Origin: Microbacteriaceae bacterium
GTDB taxonomy: Bacteria > Actinomycetota > Actinomycetes > Actinomycetales > Microbacteriaceae
Reading direction: 5' to 3'
DNA: 32,688 nucleotides
NCBI GenBank assembly: GCA_947444785.1
Contig: CANFBG010000010.1
Coordinates: forward strand, 1-32,688
Part shown: piece after piece, positions 15,573-22,931 of the stretch
Numbering within the stretch: the first letter of the stretch is position 1
How the letters are laid out: every line of letters starts with the position of its first letter
The notes under the pieces: generated by a model
Told to the model about the DNA's origin: nothing
Database searches by the model: none
What the model saw: only the letters and a program-made list of their open reading frames with translations
Translations under genes and position numbers: made by a program

Positions 15573-16701
15573 GGGCAGGCAGCCCGCGATCGTGCGGCCA
15601 AAAGTCACCGTCCTCGGTGCGGGGAGCTGGGGAACCACGTTCGCCAAGATCCTGGGCGACGGGGGGAACGATGTCACCGTCTGGGCGCGCCGCCCCGAGC
15701 TTGCGCTGGAGATCAGCGAGGGCAAGCGCAACAGCGACTACCTGCCCGGCATCAACCTTCCGGCGAGCGTGACGGCGACGTCGAACCTCGCCCGCGCCCT
15801 GGCCGGGGCGGAGATGGTCTTCGTCTCCATCCCCAGCCAGTCCCTCCGGGAGAACCTCGCGGCGATGAAGCCGCTGCTGCCCGAGGACGCCATCATCATC
15901 AGCCTGATGAAGGGCGTCGAGAAGAAGACCGGCCTGCGCATGAGCGAGGTCCTCGAGGCCGGCCTCGGCATCGACCGCGACCGCATCGCCGTCGCGTCCG
16001 GCCCCAACCTCGCGCTCGAGATCGCCCGGGAGCAGCCGACGGCCGCCGTCGTCTCCTCGACCAGCCTCGAGACCGCCGAGCGCGTGGCCAAGCTGGTCTC
16101 CAACCGCTACTTCCGCACGTTCGTGAACACGGATGTCATCGGCACCGAATTCGGCGGCGTCCTGAAGAACCTCATCGCCGTCGCCATCGGCATCGTCGAC
16201 GGTGTCGGCTACGGCGAGAACACCAAGGCCTCGATCATCACCCGCGGCCTCGCCGAGATGACCGACTTCGCCGTGGCCTACGGCGCCGAGGCCGAGACCC
16301 TCTCCGGACTTGCCGGCCTCGGCGACCTGATCGCGACGAGCGGTTCCTCGCTGTCGCGAAACAACACCGCCGGTCGCCTGCTCGGCCAGGGCTACAGCTT
16401 TGCCGACGTGGTCAAGAGCATGCACCAGACCGCAGAGGGGCTCGCATCCGTCGGCCCCGTTCTGGAGCTCGCCGCGGCCCGCGGTGTGGAAATGCCGATC
16501 GTGCAGCAGGTCAGCCAGGTGCTCGCCGGCACGCTCAACCCCAAAGACATTGCCCCCCACCTGACGACCGATTCAACGGAACCGCAGGGCGAAAGGACGA
16601 CCGATGGCCGAAAAACTCGTGGTGGCATTGCTCTTTGGGGGTCGGTCAAGCGAGCACTCGATCAGTTGCGCGACAGCGGGCGGGGTACTGGCGGCAATTG
16701 A
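15565..16701 (+). CDS. gpsA: Glycerol-3-phosphate dehydrogenase [NAD(P)+] GpsA, with C-terminal extension
   Basis: A 378-residue NAD(P)-dependent enzyme that reduces dihydroxyacetone phosphate to sn-glycerol-3-phosphate for phospholipids. The Rossmann motif VLGAGSWGTTFAKIL is near the N-terminus, and the catalytic block includes LKNLIAVAIGIVDG and GYGENTKAS. The start is uncertain: TTG at 15565 overlaps plsC, and GTG at 15592 would trim nine residues. The usual C-terminus is near the stretch IAPHLTTDSTEPQGE, but the frame stays open for another 34 residues into ddl, giving a 98-nt overlap. The extra tail is rich in Arg and Gly and is probably dispensable. Confidence 0.9.
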   Translation: MNRGRQPAIVRPKVTVLGAGSWGTTFAKILGDGGNDVTVWARRPELALEISEGKRNSDYLPGINLPASVTATSNLARALAGAEMVFVSIPSQSLRENLAAMKPLLPEDAIIISLMKGVEKKTGLRMSEVLEAGLGIDRDRIAVASGPNLALEIAREQPTAAVVSSTSLETAERVAKLVSNRYFRTFVNTDVIGTEFGGVLKNLIAVAIGIVDGVGYGENTKASIITRGLAEMTDFAVAYGAEAETLSGLAGLGDLIATSGSSLSRNNTAGRLLGQGYSFADVVKSMHQTAEGLASVGPVLELAAARGVEMPIVQQVSQVLAGTLNPKDIAPHLTTDSTEPQGERTTDGRKTRGGIALWGSVKRALDQLRDSGRGTGGN

Positions 16702-17695
16702 CCGCACCCGTTACGACGTGATCCCGATCGGGATCACGGCTGACGGATTGTTCGTGCTCGAGGACGACGACCCGGCGAAGTTCGCGCTCGATCCGTCGAA
16801 CCTGCCGACCGTTCGTGACAACGGCACACGTGTTCGCTGGCCCGAGCGTGCCGGCGACCGCGAGCTGAGCGTTGTCGGTGCCGACGGGGCCGTGCGAAGT
16901 CTTGGCAAAGTCGACGTGGTCTTCCCGATCCTGCACGGGCCGTTCGGGGAAGACGGCACCATCCAGGGGCTGCTCGAGCTCGTCGGCCTGCCCTATGTGG
17001 GCTCAGGCGTGCTTGCCTCGGCGCTCGGCATGGACAAGCACTTCACCAAGATGATCCTCAAGCAGGCGGGCATCGAGGTTGCGCCCTGGCATACCGTGAC
17101 CGCGCTGGACTGGGCCCGGGATGCCGCGGGCATTGCGGAGCGTGCCGTCGAGCTGGGCCTGCCCGTGTTCGTCAAGCCGGCCCGGGCCGGATCCTCCGTC
17201 GGCGTCAGCAAGGTCAAGGAGTTCTCGTCTCTGCCGGCGGCGATCGAGTTCGCCCTCGCCGAGGACTCCCGGGTGCTGATCGAGAGCGCCATCGTCGGCC
17301 GCGAGGTCGAGTGCGCGGTCATCGAGGGTCGCCCCGGGGAGCCCACCCGCGTCTCCGTCGCCGGCGAGATCGTTATTTCGGGGCGGGAGTTCTACGACTT
17401 CGACGCCAAGTACCTAGGCGCCCCCGGAATCGAGCTGGTCTGCCCCGCGGCCTTGACCGACGAGGAACTTGCGACGATGCAGACCCTCGCGGCGCGCGCG
17501 TTCGAGGCGATCGGCGGCGAGGGCCTCGCCCGGGTCGACTTCTTCCTCACCGAGCACGGCTTCGTCGTGAACGAGCTGAACACCATGCCGGGCTTCACCC
17601 CGATCTCGATGTTCCCGACCTGCTGGATCGCCTCGGGCCTCAGCTATCCCGAGCTGATCACCGAACTCATCACGCTGGCCCTGCCCGCGAACTAG
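16604..17695 (+). CDS. ddl: D-alanine--D-alanine ligase
   Basis: A 363-residue ATP-grasp enzyme that joins two D-Ala for peptidoglycan. The N-terminal FGGRSSEHSIS (11-21) carries Glu17 that positions the first D-Ala. Other blocks are LHGPFGEDGTIQG, VKPARAGSSVGVSKV for ATP binding, and LARVDFF followed by NELNTMPGF, which provide the Mg2+ ligands Asp, Glu and Asn. The ATG at 16604 must be used because FGGRSSEHS starts ten residues later; this forces a 98-nt overlap with the gpsA frame. The neighbouring envelope genes fit. Confidence 0.95.
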   Translation: MAEKLVVALLFGGRSSEHSISCATAGGVLAAIDRTRYDVIPIGITADGLFVLEDDDPAKFALDPSNLPTVRDNGTRVRWPERAGDRELSVVGADGAVRSLGKVDVVFPILHGPFGEDGTIQGLLELVGLPYVGSGVLASALGMDKHFTKMILKQAGIEVAPWHTVTALDWARDAAGIAERAVELGLPVFVKPARAGSSVGVSKVKEFSSLPAAIEFALAEDSRVLIESAIVGREVECAVIEGRPGEPTRVSVAGEIVISGREFYDFDAKYLGAPGIELVCPAALTDEELATMQTLAARAFEAIGGEGLARVDFFLTEHGFVVNELNTMPGFTPISMFPTCWIASGLSYPELITELITLALPAN

Positions 17696-17704
17696 GGCGT
17701 TTCG

Positions 17705-18361
17705 GTGCGCATGCTCGGGCTGCAGCCCGTGACAGAGGGGTTCCTGGCCCGCGATGTGCTCGACGTGGCGCCTGAGCTCCTCGGCTGCGTCCTTCAGCGC
17801 ACGGACGACGACGGATGCGTCGCCATCCGCATCACCGAGGTCGAGGCGTATGCGGGTCAGCGCGACCCCGGCGCGCATTCCTATCGCGGTCAGACCAATC
17901 GCAACAAGACGATGTTCGGTGCGGCCGGCCACCTCTATTGCTACTTCACCTACGGCATGCACCACGCCCTGAATGTGGTCGCGGGCCTGCCGGGCGAGCC
18001 CTACGGATGCCTGGTGCGGGCCGGAGAGGTGATCTCGGGAACGGGGCTGGCCCGCGCGCGTCGCGAGGCCAAGCCGAGGAAGACCGCGTTGCCCGACCGG
18101 GCTCTGGCCCGGGGACCCGGGAACGTGGCCCAGTGTTTCGGAGCGAACCTCAGCAACGACGGGGACAGCCTCTTCGACGGGCAGTGGACGCTCTTCGTGC
18201 CGACGGAGCCGACCCTGCTACCGCACTCGACCGGCCCGCGGGTCGGCGTCAGCGGGCCCGGAGGCGATGGGGCCCTCTTCCCGTGGCGATACTGGCTCGA
18301 CGATGAGGCATCCGTGTCGGCCTATAAACCCGGGAAAGGGCAACCGGGCGGGGGCCGCTAG
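17705..18361 (+). CDS. mpg: 3-methyladenine DNA glycosylase, AAG/Mpg family
   Basis: A 218-residue base-excision glycosylase of the alkyladenine (AAG) fold, removing alkylated purines from DNA. Family motifs are ITEVEAYAG with the catalytic Glu, GPGNVAQCFG near the C-terminal half, and YFTYGMHHALNVV. A GTG at 17705 is taken as start; the ATG at 17711 is an alternative that loses two residues. It lies 9 nt after ddl and is probably cotranscribed with it. Its stop codon overlaps that of the convergent DUF3515 gene in a shared CTAG. Confidence 0.9.
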   Translation: MRMLGLQPVTEGFLARDVLDVAPELLGCVLQRTDDDGCVAIRITEVEAYAGQRDPGAHSYRGQTNRNKTMFGAAGHLYCYFTYGMHHALNVVAGLPGEPYGCLVRAGEVISGTGLARARREAKPRKTALPDRALARGPGNVAQCFGANLSNDGDSLFDGQWTLFVPTEPTLLPHSTGPRVGVSGPGGDGALFPWRYWLDDEASVSAYKPGKGQPGGGR

Positions 18362-18876
18362 GGCGCGGAGGTCGGGATCGGCACGCCGTCGCCCAAGCCG
18401 ATGCACTTGCTCGTCTGGGGGATGATCGAGATCGCCGTGGTGAGGTCGACCAGCGTCGAGGTGCCCGACACGACGTTGCTGTCCAGGATCACCTCGGTGG
18501 CCGGGGTGCGGCCATAGGTCAGATAGCGATAGTTCGGCGCTTTGGAGTCGTCCTCGATCCAGTCGACGCCGTTGATGTTGATGCAGGGCAGCGTCGTGGG
18601 CCCGGTCGGGGTGATTCCGCAGCGCAGCAGCACGCTCGAGGGGTCGCCCCACGCGGCCGTGGCCTGGGCGTTGGTCTCCCGGAGGCCCTGGCCTGCGGCA
18701 TCCAGCGGCAGCATCTGGGGCAGCCGCACCATGATCTCGGCGCAGCCTGGGTCGGTGGCCGAGGGGGCAGGCTCAAGCGACACCGCGGGGGAGCAGGCGG
18801 TCAGAAGCGCCAGCACGCCCGCCGCCAGAAGGGCGGCGGGAGAAAGAAGGGCGCGGTGTGCAGTTCGTCGAGGCAT
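18358..18876 (-). CDS. DUF3515 family lipoprotein
   Basis: A 172-residue secreted lipoprotein. The signal peptide has a basic start, a hydrophobic core and a lipobox LTAC, with the modified Cys at 28. The rest contains scattered Cys and matches the actinobacterial DUF3515 family, which is regularly found between ddl and thiL, as here (with the glycosylase inserted). Function is unknown. It is convergent with mpg through CTAG and divergent from thiL, with only 23 bp between the start codons. A TAGCCT -10 box 7 nt before the ATG predicts a leaderless mRNA. Confidence 0.85.
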   Translation of the reverse strand: MPRRTAHRALLSPAALLAAGVLALLTACSPAVSLEPAPSATDPGCAEIMVRLPQMLPLDAAGQGLRETNAQATAAWGDPSSVLLRCGITPTGPTTLPCININGVDWIEDDSKAPNYRYLTYGRTPATEVILDSNVVSGTSTLVDLTTAISIIPQTSKCIGLGDGVPIPTSAP

Positions 18877-18883
18877 CCCTCAC

Positions 18884-18893
18884 AGGCTACCGT
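18884..18893. promoter_or_regulatory. Overlapping divergent -10 boxes, DUF3515 / thiL
   Basis: On the minus strand TAGCCT occupies 18884-18889, 7 nt before the DUF3515 ATG (18876). On the plus strand TACCGT occupies 18888-18893, 6 nt before the thiL GTG (18900). The two boxes share the TA step at 18888-18889, so both genes would use one melted region. No ribosome-binding site is required if both are leaderless, although TTGAAG before thiL is purine-rich. Confidence 0.55.
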
Positions 18894-18899
18894 TTGAAG

Positions 18900-19958
18900 G
18901 TGAGCGAATCCGGAGATGACGTCGAGACCGTTGCCAGCGTGGGCGAGCTCGAGACGCTGCGCCGAATCTTTCCGCGCCTGCCCCGGGCCGATGCGGCTCT
19001 TCTCGGGCCGGGAGACGACGCCGCGATCGTGGCGGCGCCCGACGGCCGATTCGTCGTCACCACCGACATGATGATCCAGGGGCCCGACTTCAGGCTCGCC
19101 TGGAGCCTTCCCCACGAGCTCGGCTGGAAGGCCGCGGCGTCCAATCTCGCCGACGTCGCCGCGATGGGGGCCAGGCCGACCGCCCTGGTCGTTGCCATCG
19201 CAGCGCCGCTGGATACCCCCGTCTCCGTTCTCGAGGGCATCGCCGACGGGCTCCGCGACGCATGTGCCGCGATGGCGCCGGGCGCGGGCGTCGTCGGCGG
19301 CGACCTCTCGACCTCGTCTGCGCTGACGCTCGCCGTGACCGCCTTCGGCGACCTCGAGGGGCGCGCCGCAGTCCTCCGATCGGGCGCGCGCGTCGGTGAC
19401 GAGGTCGCCGTGGCCGGCCGGCTCGGCCTCGCCGGCGCCGGGGTCTCCCTGCTGTACCGCGACGGCTCCCGCGATTCGGATGCCGACGGCGCGCGGGAAC
19501 CGGACGCCCGGCTGGCGCGCGCGGTACGCCGTGACCATCCGGCCCTTGTCCAGGCCCAGGTGGCGCCGACGTCGCCCATCTCCCTGGGGATCGTGGCGGC
19601 GCTCGCGGGGGCAACCGCGATGCTCGACGTGTCAGACGGGCTCGTCCTGGACGCGTCCCGCATCGCCGCGGCCAGCGGGGTCACGATCGCGTTCTCCGCC
19701 GAGCTGATCGAGGCCGAGGCCGAGACCCTGCGGGGGATCGATGCCGGGGTCGGGCGCCGGGCCCGGGAGTTCGTGTTGGCCGGTGGCGAGGATCACGCTC
19801 TCCTGGCGACGTTCCCGGCGGGAGCCGTGCCCGAGGGGTTCCGGGTGATCGGCTCGGTCGCGGCCGCCGGGGAGATGCCCGTCACCATTGGCGGCGAGGC
19901 CTATCTGCACTCCGGCGGCTGGGACCCCTACGCCGACTGGGACGGCAACTCGGGCTGA
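18900..19958 (+). CDS. thiL: Thiamine-monophosphate kinase ThiL
   Basis: A 352-residue AIR-synthase-fold kinase that phosphorylates thiamine monophosphate to the pyrophosphate. Metal and substrate motifs are GPGDDAA (36-42), VVTTDMMIQG (52-61), AASNLADVAAMGA, and VGGDLS. The start is the GTG at 18900, which sits 6 nt after a -10 box and puts the first motif at a normal distance; a longer in-frame start at 18858 would cross the DUF3515 promoter. It is convergent with rsmD after a 24-nt gap. Confidence 0.92.
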   Translation: MSESGDDVETVASVGELETLRRIFPRLPRADAALLGPGDDAAIVAAPDGRFVVTTDMMIQGPDFRLAWSLPHELGWKAAASNLADVAAMGARPTALVVAIAAPLDTPVSVLEGIADGLRDACAAMAPGAGVVGGDLSTSSALTLAVTAFGDLEGRAAVLRSGARVGDEVAVAGRLGLAGAGVSLLYRDGSRDSDADGAREPDARLARAVRRDHPALVQAQVAPTSPISLGIVAALAGATAMLDVSDGLVLDASRIAAASGVTIAFSAELIEAEAETLRGIDAGVGRRAREFVLAGGEDHALLATFPAGAVPEGFRVIGSVAAAGEMPVTIGGEAYLHSGGWDPYADWDGNSG

Positions 19959-19982
19959 GTCACCTCTTACTCGAGTTGCCCC

Positions 19983-20564
19983 TTACTCGAGAGACGCGGC
20001 TTCAGCGGGGGAGAGCCACCAGAGGGTCGTGTCGCCGTAGTCCTTGCGGCGGTCGAGCTCCAGGCCGGCCGGAAGCTCGGGAGCGGGCGAGCGGGAGCCG
20101 CGCTCCAGCAGCACCACGGCATCCGGCGTCAGGCGAGGCACCAGGGCGGCGAGTGTCTGGGCCAGCTCGGCGGCGCCCAGGTCGTAGGGCGGGTCGAGGA
20201 AGACGAGGTCGAATTCCTCGACGCCGACCGAGAGGTAGGCCAGTACCGACTGGGTCGTGACGTCGAGGCGCGGGGCCGGGGCCGGGGCGCCGACCGCGAC
20301 GATGCCGATGTTCTGGCGGGCGACTTTGGCGGCCTGCGCATTGTTCTCCACGAGGAGCACGCGGCTGGCTCCGCGGCTGGCGGCTTCGAGGCCCAGGGCG
20401 CCCGTTCCGGCGTACAGGTCGAGTACGGCGGCGCCTGCGATCACGTCGCGGGCCGAGAGGGCCGAGAAGATGGCCTCCCGGACCTGGTCGCTGGTGGGGC
20501 GGGTTCCGGTGCGGGGAACGGCGAGGCGGCGGGAGCCTGCGTAGCCGGCGATGATGCGGGTCAT
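19983..20564 (-). CDS. rsmD: 16S rRNA (guanine(966)-N2)-methyltransferase RsmD
   Basis: A 193-residue SAM-dependent methyltransferase that modifies 16S rRNA G966. The SAM-binding motif is VLDLYAGTGALGLE (47-60) and the catalytic DPPY is at 124-127. The N-terminal MTRIIAGYAGSRRLAVP is typical of RsmD. The ATG has GGAG 7 nt upstream, so this gene has a real leader, unlike many neighbours. The likely -10 is TAGGAT at 20616-20621. It is divergent from recG. Confidence 0.94.
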   Translation of the reverse strand: MTRIIAGYAGSRRLAVPRTGTRPTSDQVREAIFSALSARDVIAGAAVLDLYAGTGALGLEAASRGASRVLLVENNAQAAKVARQNIGIVAVGAPAPAPRLDVTTQSVLAYLSVGVEEFDLVFLDPPYDLGAAELAQTLAALVPRLTPDAVVLLERGSRSPAPELPAGLELDRRKDYGDTTLWWLSPAEAASLE

Positions 20565-20615
20565 GATGATCTCCGTGCGAGCGGGGCGTGCGTAGATCGC
20601 AACAGGCCCGGGCGC

Positions 20616-20621
20616 ATCCTA
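20616..20621 (-). promoter_or_regulatory. Candidate -10 box of rsmD
   Basis: On the minus strand TAGGAT lies about 50 nt before the rsmD ATG, giving a leader that contains the GGAG site. Three 17-bp repeats begin 8 bp upstream of it and cover its -35 region. Confidence 0.45.
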
Positions 20622-20628
20622 CGAATGG

Positions 20629-20679
20629 TAGCAAGCGAGGCGTGATAGCAAGCGAGGGATGGCAGCAAGGGAGGGCCCG
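20629..20679. repeat. Three tandem 17-bp repeats between rsmD and recG
   Basis: TAGCAAGCGAGG starts at 20629 and again at 20646; a third, slightly changed copy (CAGCAAGGGAGG) starts at 20663. The period is exactly 17 bp. The array fills the space between the two divergent -10 boxes (20616-20621 minus, 20697-20702 plus), so it may bind a regulator of both promoters. Confidence 0.75.
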
Positions 20680-20696
20680 TCGTCAGGGCATCGGAT

Positions 20697-20702
20697 TAGA
20701 AT
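20697..20702 (+). promoter_or_regulatory. -10 box for leaderless recG
   Basis: TAGAAT is followed by TCAGGG and then the recG ATG (20709), a 6-nt gap. CAGGG is too close to the ATG to be a good ribosome-binding site. No -35 consensus was seen. Confidence 0.6.
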
Positions 20703-20708
20703 TCAGGG

Positions 20709-22931
20709 ATGACCTCCGAGGGCGGCACCCAACTCGACACCAAGCTCGCAGGGCTTCTCGGGGGGCGCACGGCGGCGGCCATTCAGAAGAGCTTCGGCAT
20801 CGTGACCGTGGGCGACCTGCTCTCGCACTATCCCCGCCGCTATGCCCGCCGGGGCGAGCTGACTGCCCTGGATCGCCTGCCGATCAACGAAAATGTCACG
20901 ATCGTGGCCGAGGTTCGAAAGACGACGCTGCGCCAGATGAAGGCGCGCAAGGGATCGATCTTCGAGGTGTCGCTGACCGACGGCGTCGGCTTCGTGTCGC
21001 TGACGTTCTTCAACCAGGCCTGGCGGGACGACATCCTGAAGCCGGGCATGCGCGGCATCTTCGCGGGCAAGATCTCGCTGTACCAGAACCAGCTCCAGCT
21101 GGCGCATCCGACCTACACGCTCTTCAACGAGGACAACCCCGAAGACGAGCGCACCGCCGACGCCCTGTCGGCCGAGGCGAAGCGCATTGCCGAGCAGCCG
21201 ATCCCGATCTACCCGGCGAGCGCGACCGTGACGAGCATGGCGCTGCAGAAGTCGATCGAGCTCGTGCTCGATGCGCTGGACGGCGCGGAAGACCCGGTGC
21301 CGCCGGCCGTCGCCATCGACCGCGGCCTGCTGGCATTCGACCGGGCCCTGGAGCTCGTGCACCGTCCCGCCGCCGACCGCGACTGGCTGCGCGCCCGTGA
21401 CTCCCTGCGCTACCAGGAGGCGTTCGTGATGCAGACGGCGCTGCTGCAGCGCCGGCTCGCGGCGCACGCGTTGAAGGCGGCACCCCGCGTCGCCAAGCCC
21501 GGCGGGTTCCTCGAGCGCTTCGACGCCATGCTGCCGTTCACGCTGACGGCCGACCAGCAGCTCGTGGGCTCGGAGATCGAGTTCGACCTGGCCCGGCACG
21601 AGCCAATGAACCGCCTCGTGCAGGGCGAGGTGGGCTCGGGCAAGACCCTCGTGGCGCTTAGGGCGATGCTCGCCACGGCCGACTCCGGCGGGCAGTCTGC
21701 GCTTCTCGCGCCTACCGAGGTGCTCGCGAGCCAGCACCTGCGCTCGATCGTGAAGATTCTCGGCCCCGAGCTCTCGGCCGAGCTGCTGCCGACTCTCCAC
21801 ACCGGGCAGCTGAGCCTGGCCGAGCGCAAGAAGGCGATGCTGCGGATGGTGTCGGGCCAGTCCCTGATCGTCATCGGCACGCACGCACTGCTCTCCGAGA
21901 AGGTCACGTTCTACGACCTCGGCCTGGTCGTCATCGACGAGCAGCATCGCTTCGGCGTCGAGCAGCGCGACTCCCTGCGCAGAAAGGCACTGTACCCGCC
22001 GCACGTGCTGGTGCTCACGGCGACGCCGATTCCGCGGACAGTGGCCATGACCGTGTTCGGCGACCTCGACATCTCGACCATCGCCGAGCTTCCGGCGGGC
22101 CGACAGGGCATCACGACCGTGACCGTGCCGCTGGCCGAGCAGCCCGGCTGGAGCAGCAGGATCTGGACCCGGATGGCGGAGGAGATCGCGCTCGGCCGGC
22201 AGGCGTTCGTCGTCTGCCCCGCGATCGACGCCTCGGTCACCGAGGAGCCGCTGGAAGACCTCGACGAGCCCGAGCTCACGGGCACCGCCGGTCGGCCGCC
22301 CGGCGTGGCCAAGGTGCCGATGGCCTCCGTGCTGGAGATGACCGAGCGCATCCGCTCGAACCCGGTGCTCAGCGATTACCGCATCGAGTCGCTGCACGGG
22401 CGCATGTCGAGCGAGGAGAAAGACGTCGTCATGCAGGCGTTCGCCGCGGGAGACATCGACGTGATCGTCGCCACGACCGTGATCGAGGTCGGCGTCGACG
22501 TGCCGAACGCCTCGACCATGGTCGTGCTGGACGCCGATCGCTTCGGCATCTCCCAGCTGCACCAGCTGCGAGGCCGGGTCGGCCGCGGCGGCGTCCCGGG
22601 GCTCTGCCTGCTCGTGACCCGGGCCGAGCAGGAGACCCTGGCCCGGCAGCGCGTGGACGCGGTGACCGCGACGACCGACGGGTTCGAGCTGGCCCAGGCC
22701 GACCTCGAGCTGCGCCGGGAGGGCAACGTGCTCGGCCTGAACCAGTCGGGCGGCCGCTCCAGCCTGCGCCTGTTGAGGGTGGTAGCGGATGCCGACCTGA
22801 TCGGCGATGCACGGGCGGCGGCCGGGGAGATTCTCGACACCGACCCGACTCTGAGCGGGCACCTGGCGCTGAAGGAGGCGCTGGCACGGCGGCTCGATGA
22901 AGAGGATCGCGCGTTCCTGGATAAGAACTAG
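20709..22931 (+). CDS. recG: ATP-dependent DNA helicase RecG
   Basis: A 740-residue superfamily 2 helicase that remodels stalled replication forks and branched DNA. It has an N-terminal wedge/OB domain (about 60-170), Walker A GEVGSGKT (about 306-313), DEQH box VVIDEQHRFG (about 410), motif III TATPIPRT, and the C-terminal helicase half with DVIVATTVIEVGVDVPNA and QLRGRVGRGG. A segment LDEPELTGTAGRPPGVAK is likely a flexible loop in the second helicase domain. The gene is divergent from rsmD and convergent with the MFS gene, sharing CTAG stops. Confidence 0.96.
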   Translation: MTSEGGTQLDTKLAGLLGGRTAAAIQKSFGIVTVGDLLSHYPRRYARRGELTALDRLPINENVTIVAEVRKTTLRQMKARKGSIFEVSLTDGVGFVSLTFFNQAWRDDILKPGMRGIFAGKISLYQNQLQLAHPTYTLFNEDNPEDERTADALSAEAKRIAEQPIPIYPASATVTSMALQKSIELVLDALDGAEDPVPPAVAIDRGLLAFDRALELVHRPAADRDWLRARDSLRYQEAFVMQTALLQRRLAAHALKAAPRVAKPGGFLERFDAMLPFTLTADQQLVGSEIEFDLARHEPMNRLVQGEVGSGKTLVALRAMLATADSGGQSALLAPTEVLASQHLRSIVKILGPELSAELLPTLHTGQLSLAERKKAMLRMVSGQSLIVIGTHALLSEKVTFYDLGLVVIDEQHRFGVEQRDSLRRKALYPPHVLVLTATPIPRTVAMTVFGDLDISTIAELPAGRQGITTVTVPLAEQPGWSSRIWTRMAEEIALGRQAFVVCPAIDASVTEEPLEDLDEPELTGTAGRPPGVAKVPMASVLEMTERIRSNPVLSDYRIESLHGRMSSEEKDVVMQAFAAGDIDVIVATTVIEVGVDVPNASTMVVLDADRFGISQLHQLRGRVGRGGVPGLCLLVTRAEQETLARQRVDAVTATTDGFELAQADLELRREGNVLGLNQSGGRSSLRLLRVVADADLIGDARAAAGEILDTDPTLSGHLALKEALARRLDEEDRAFLDKN

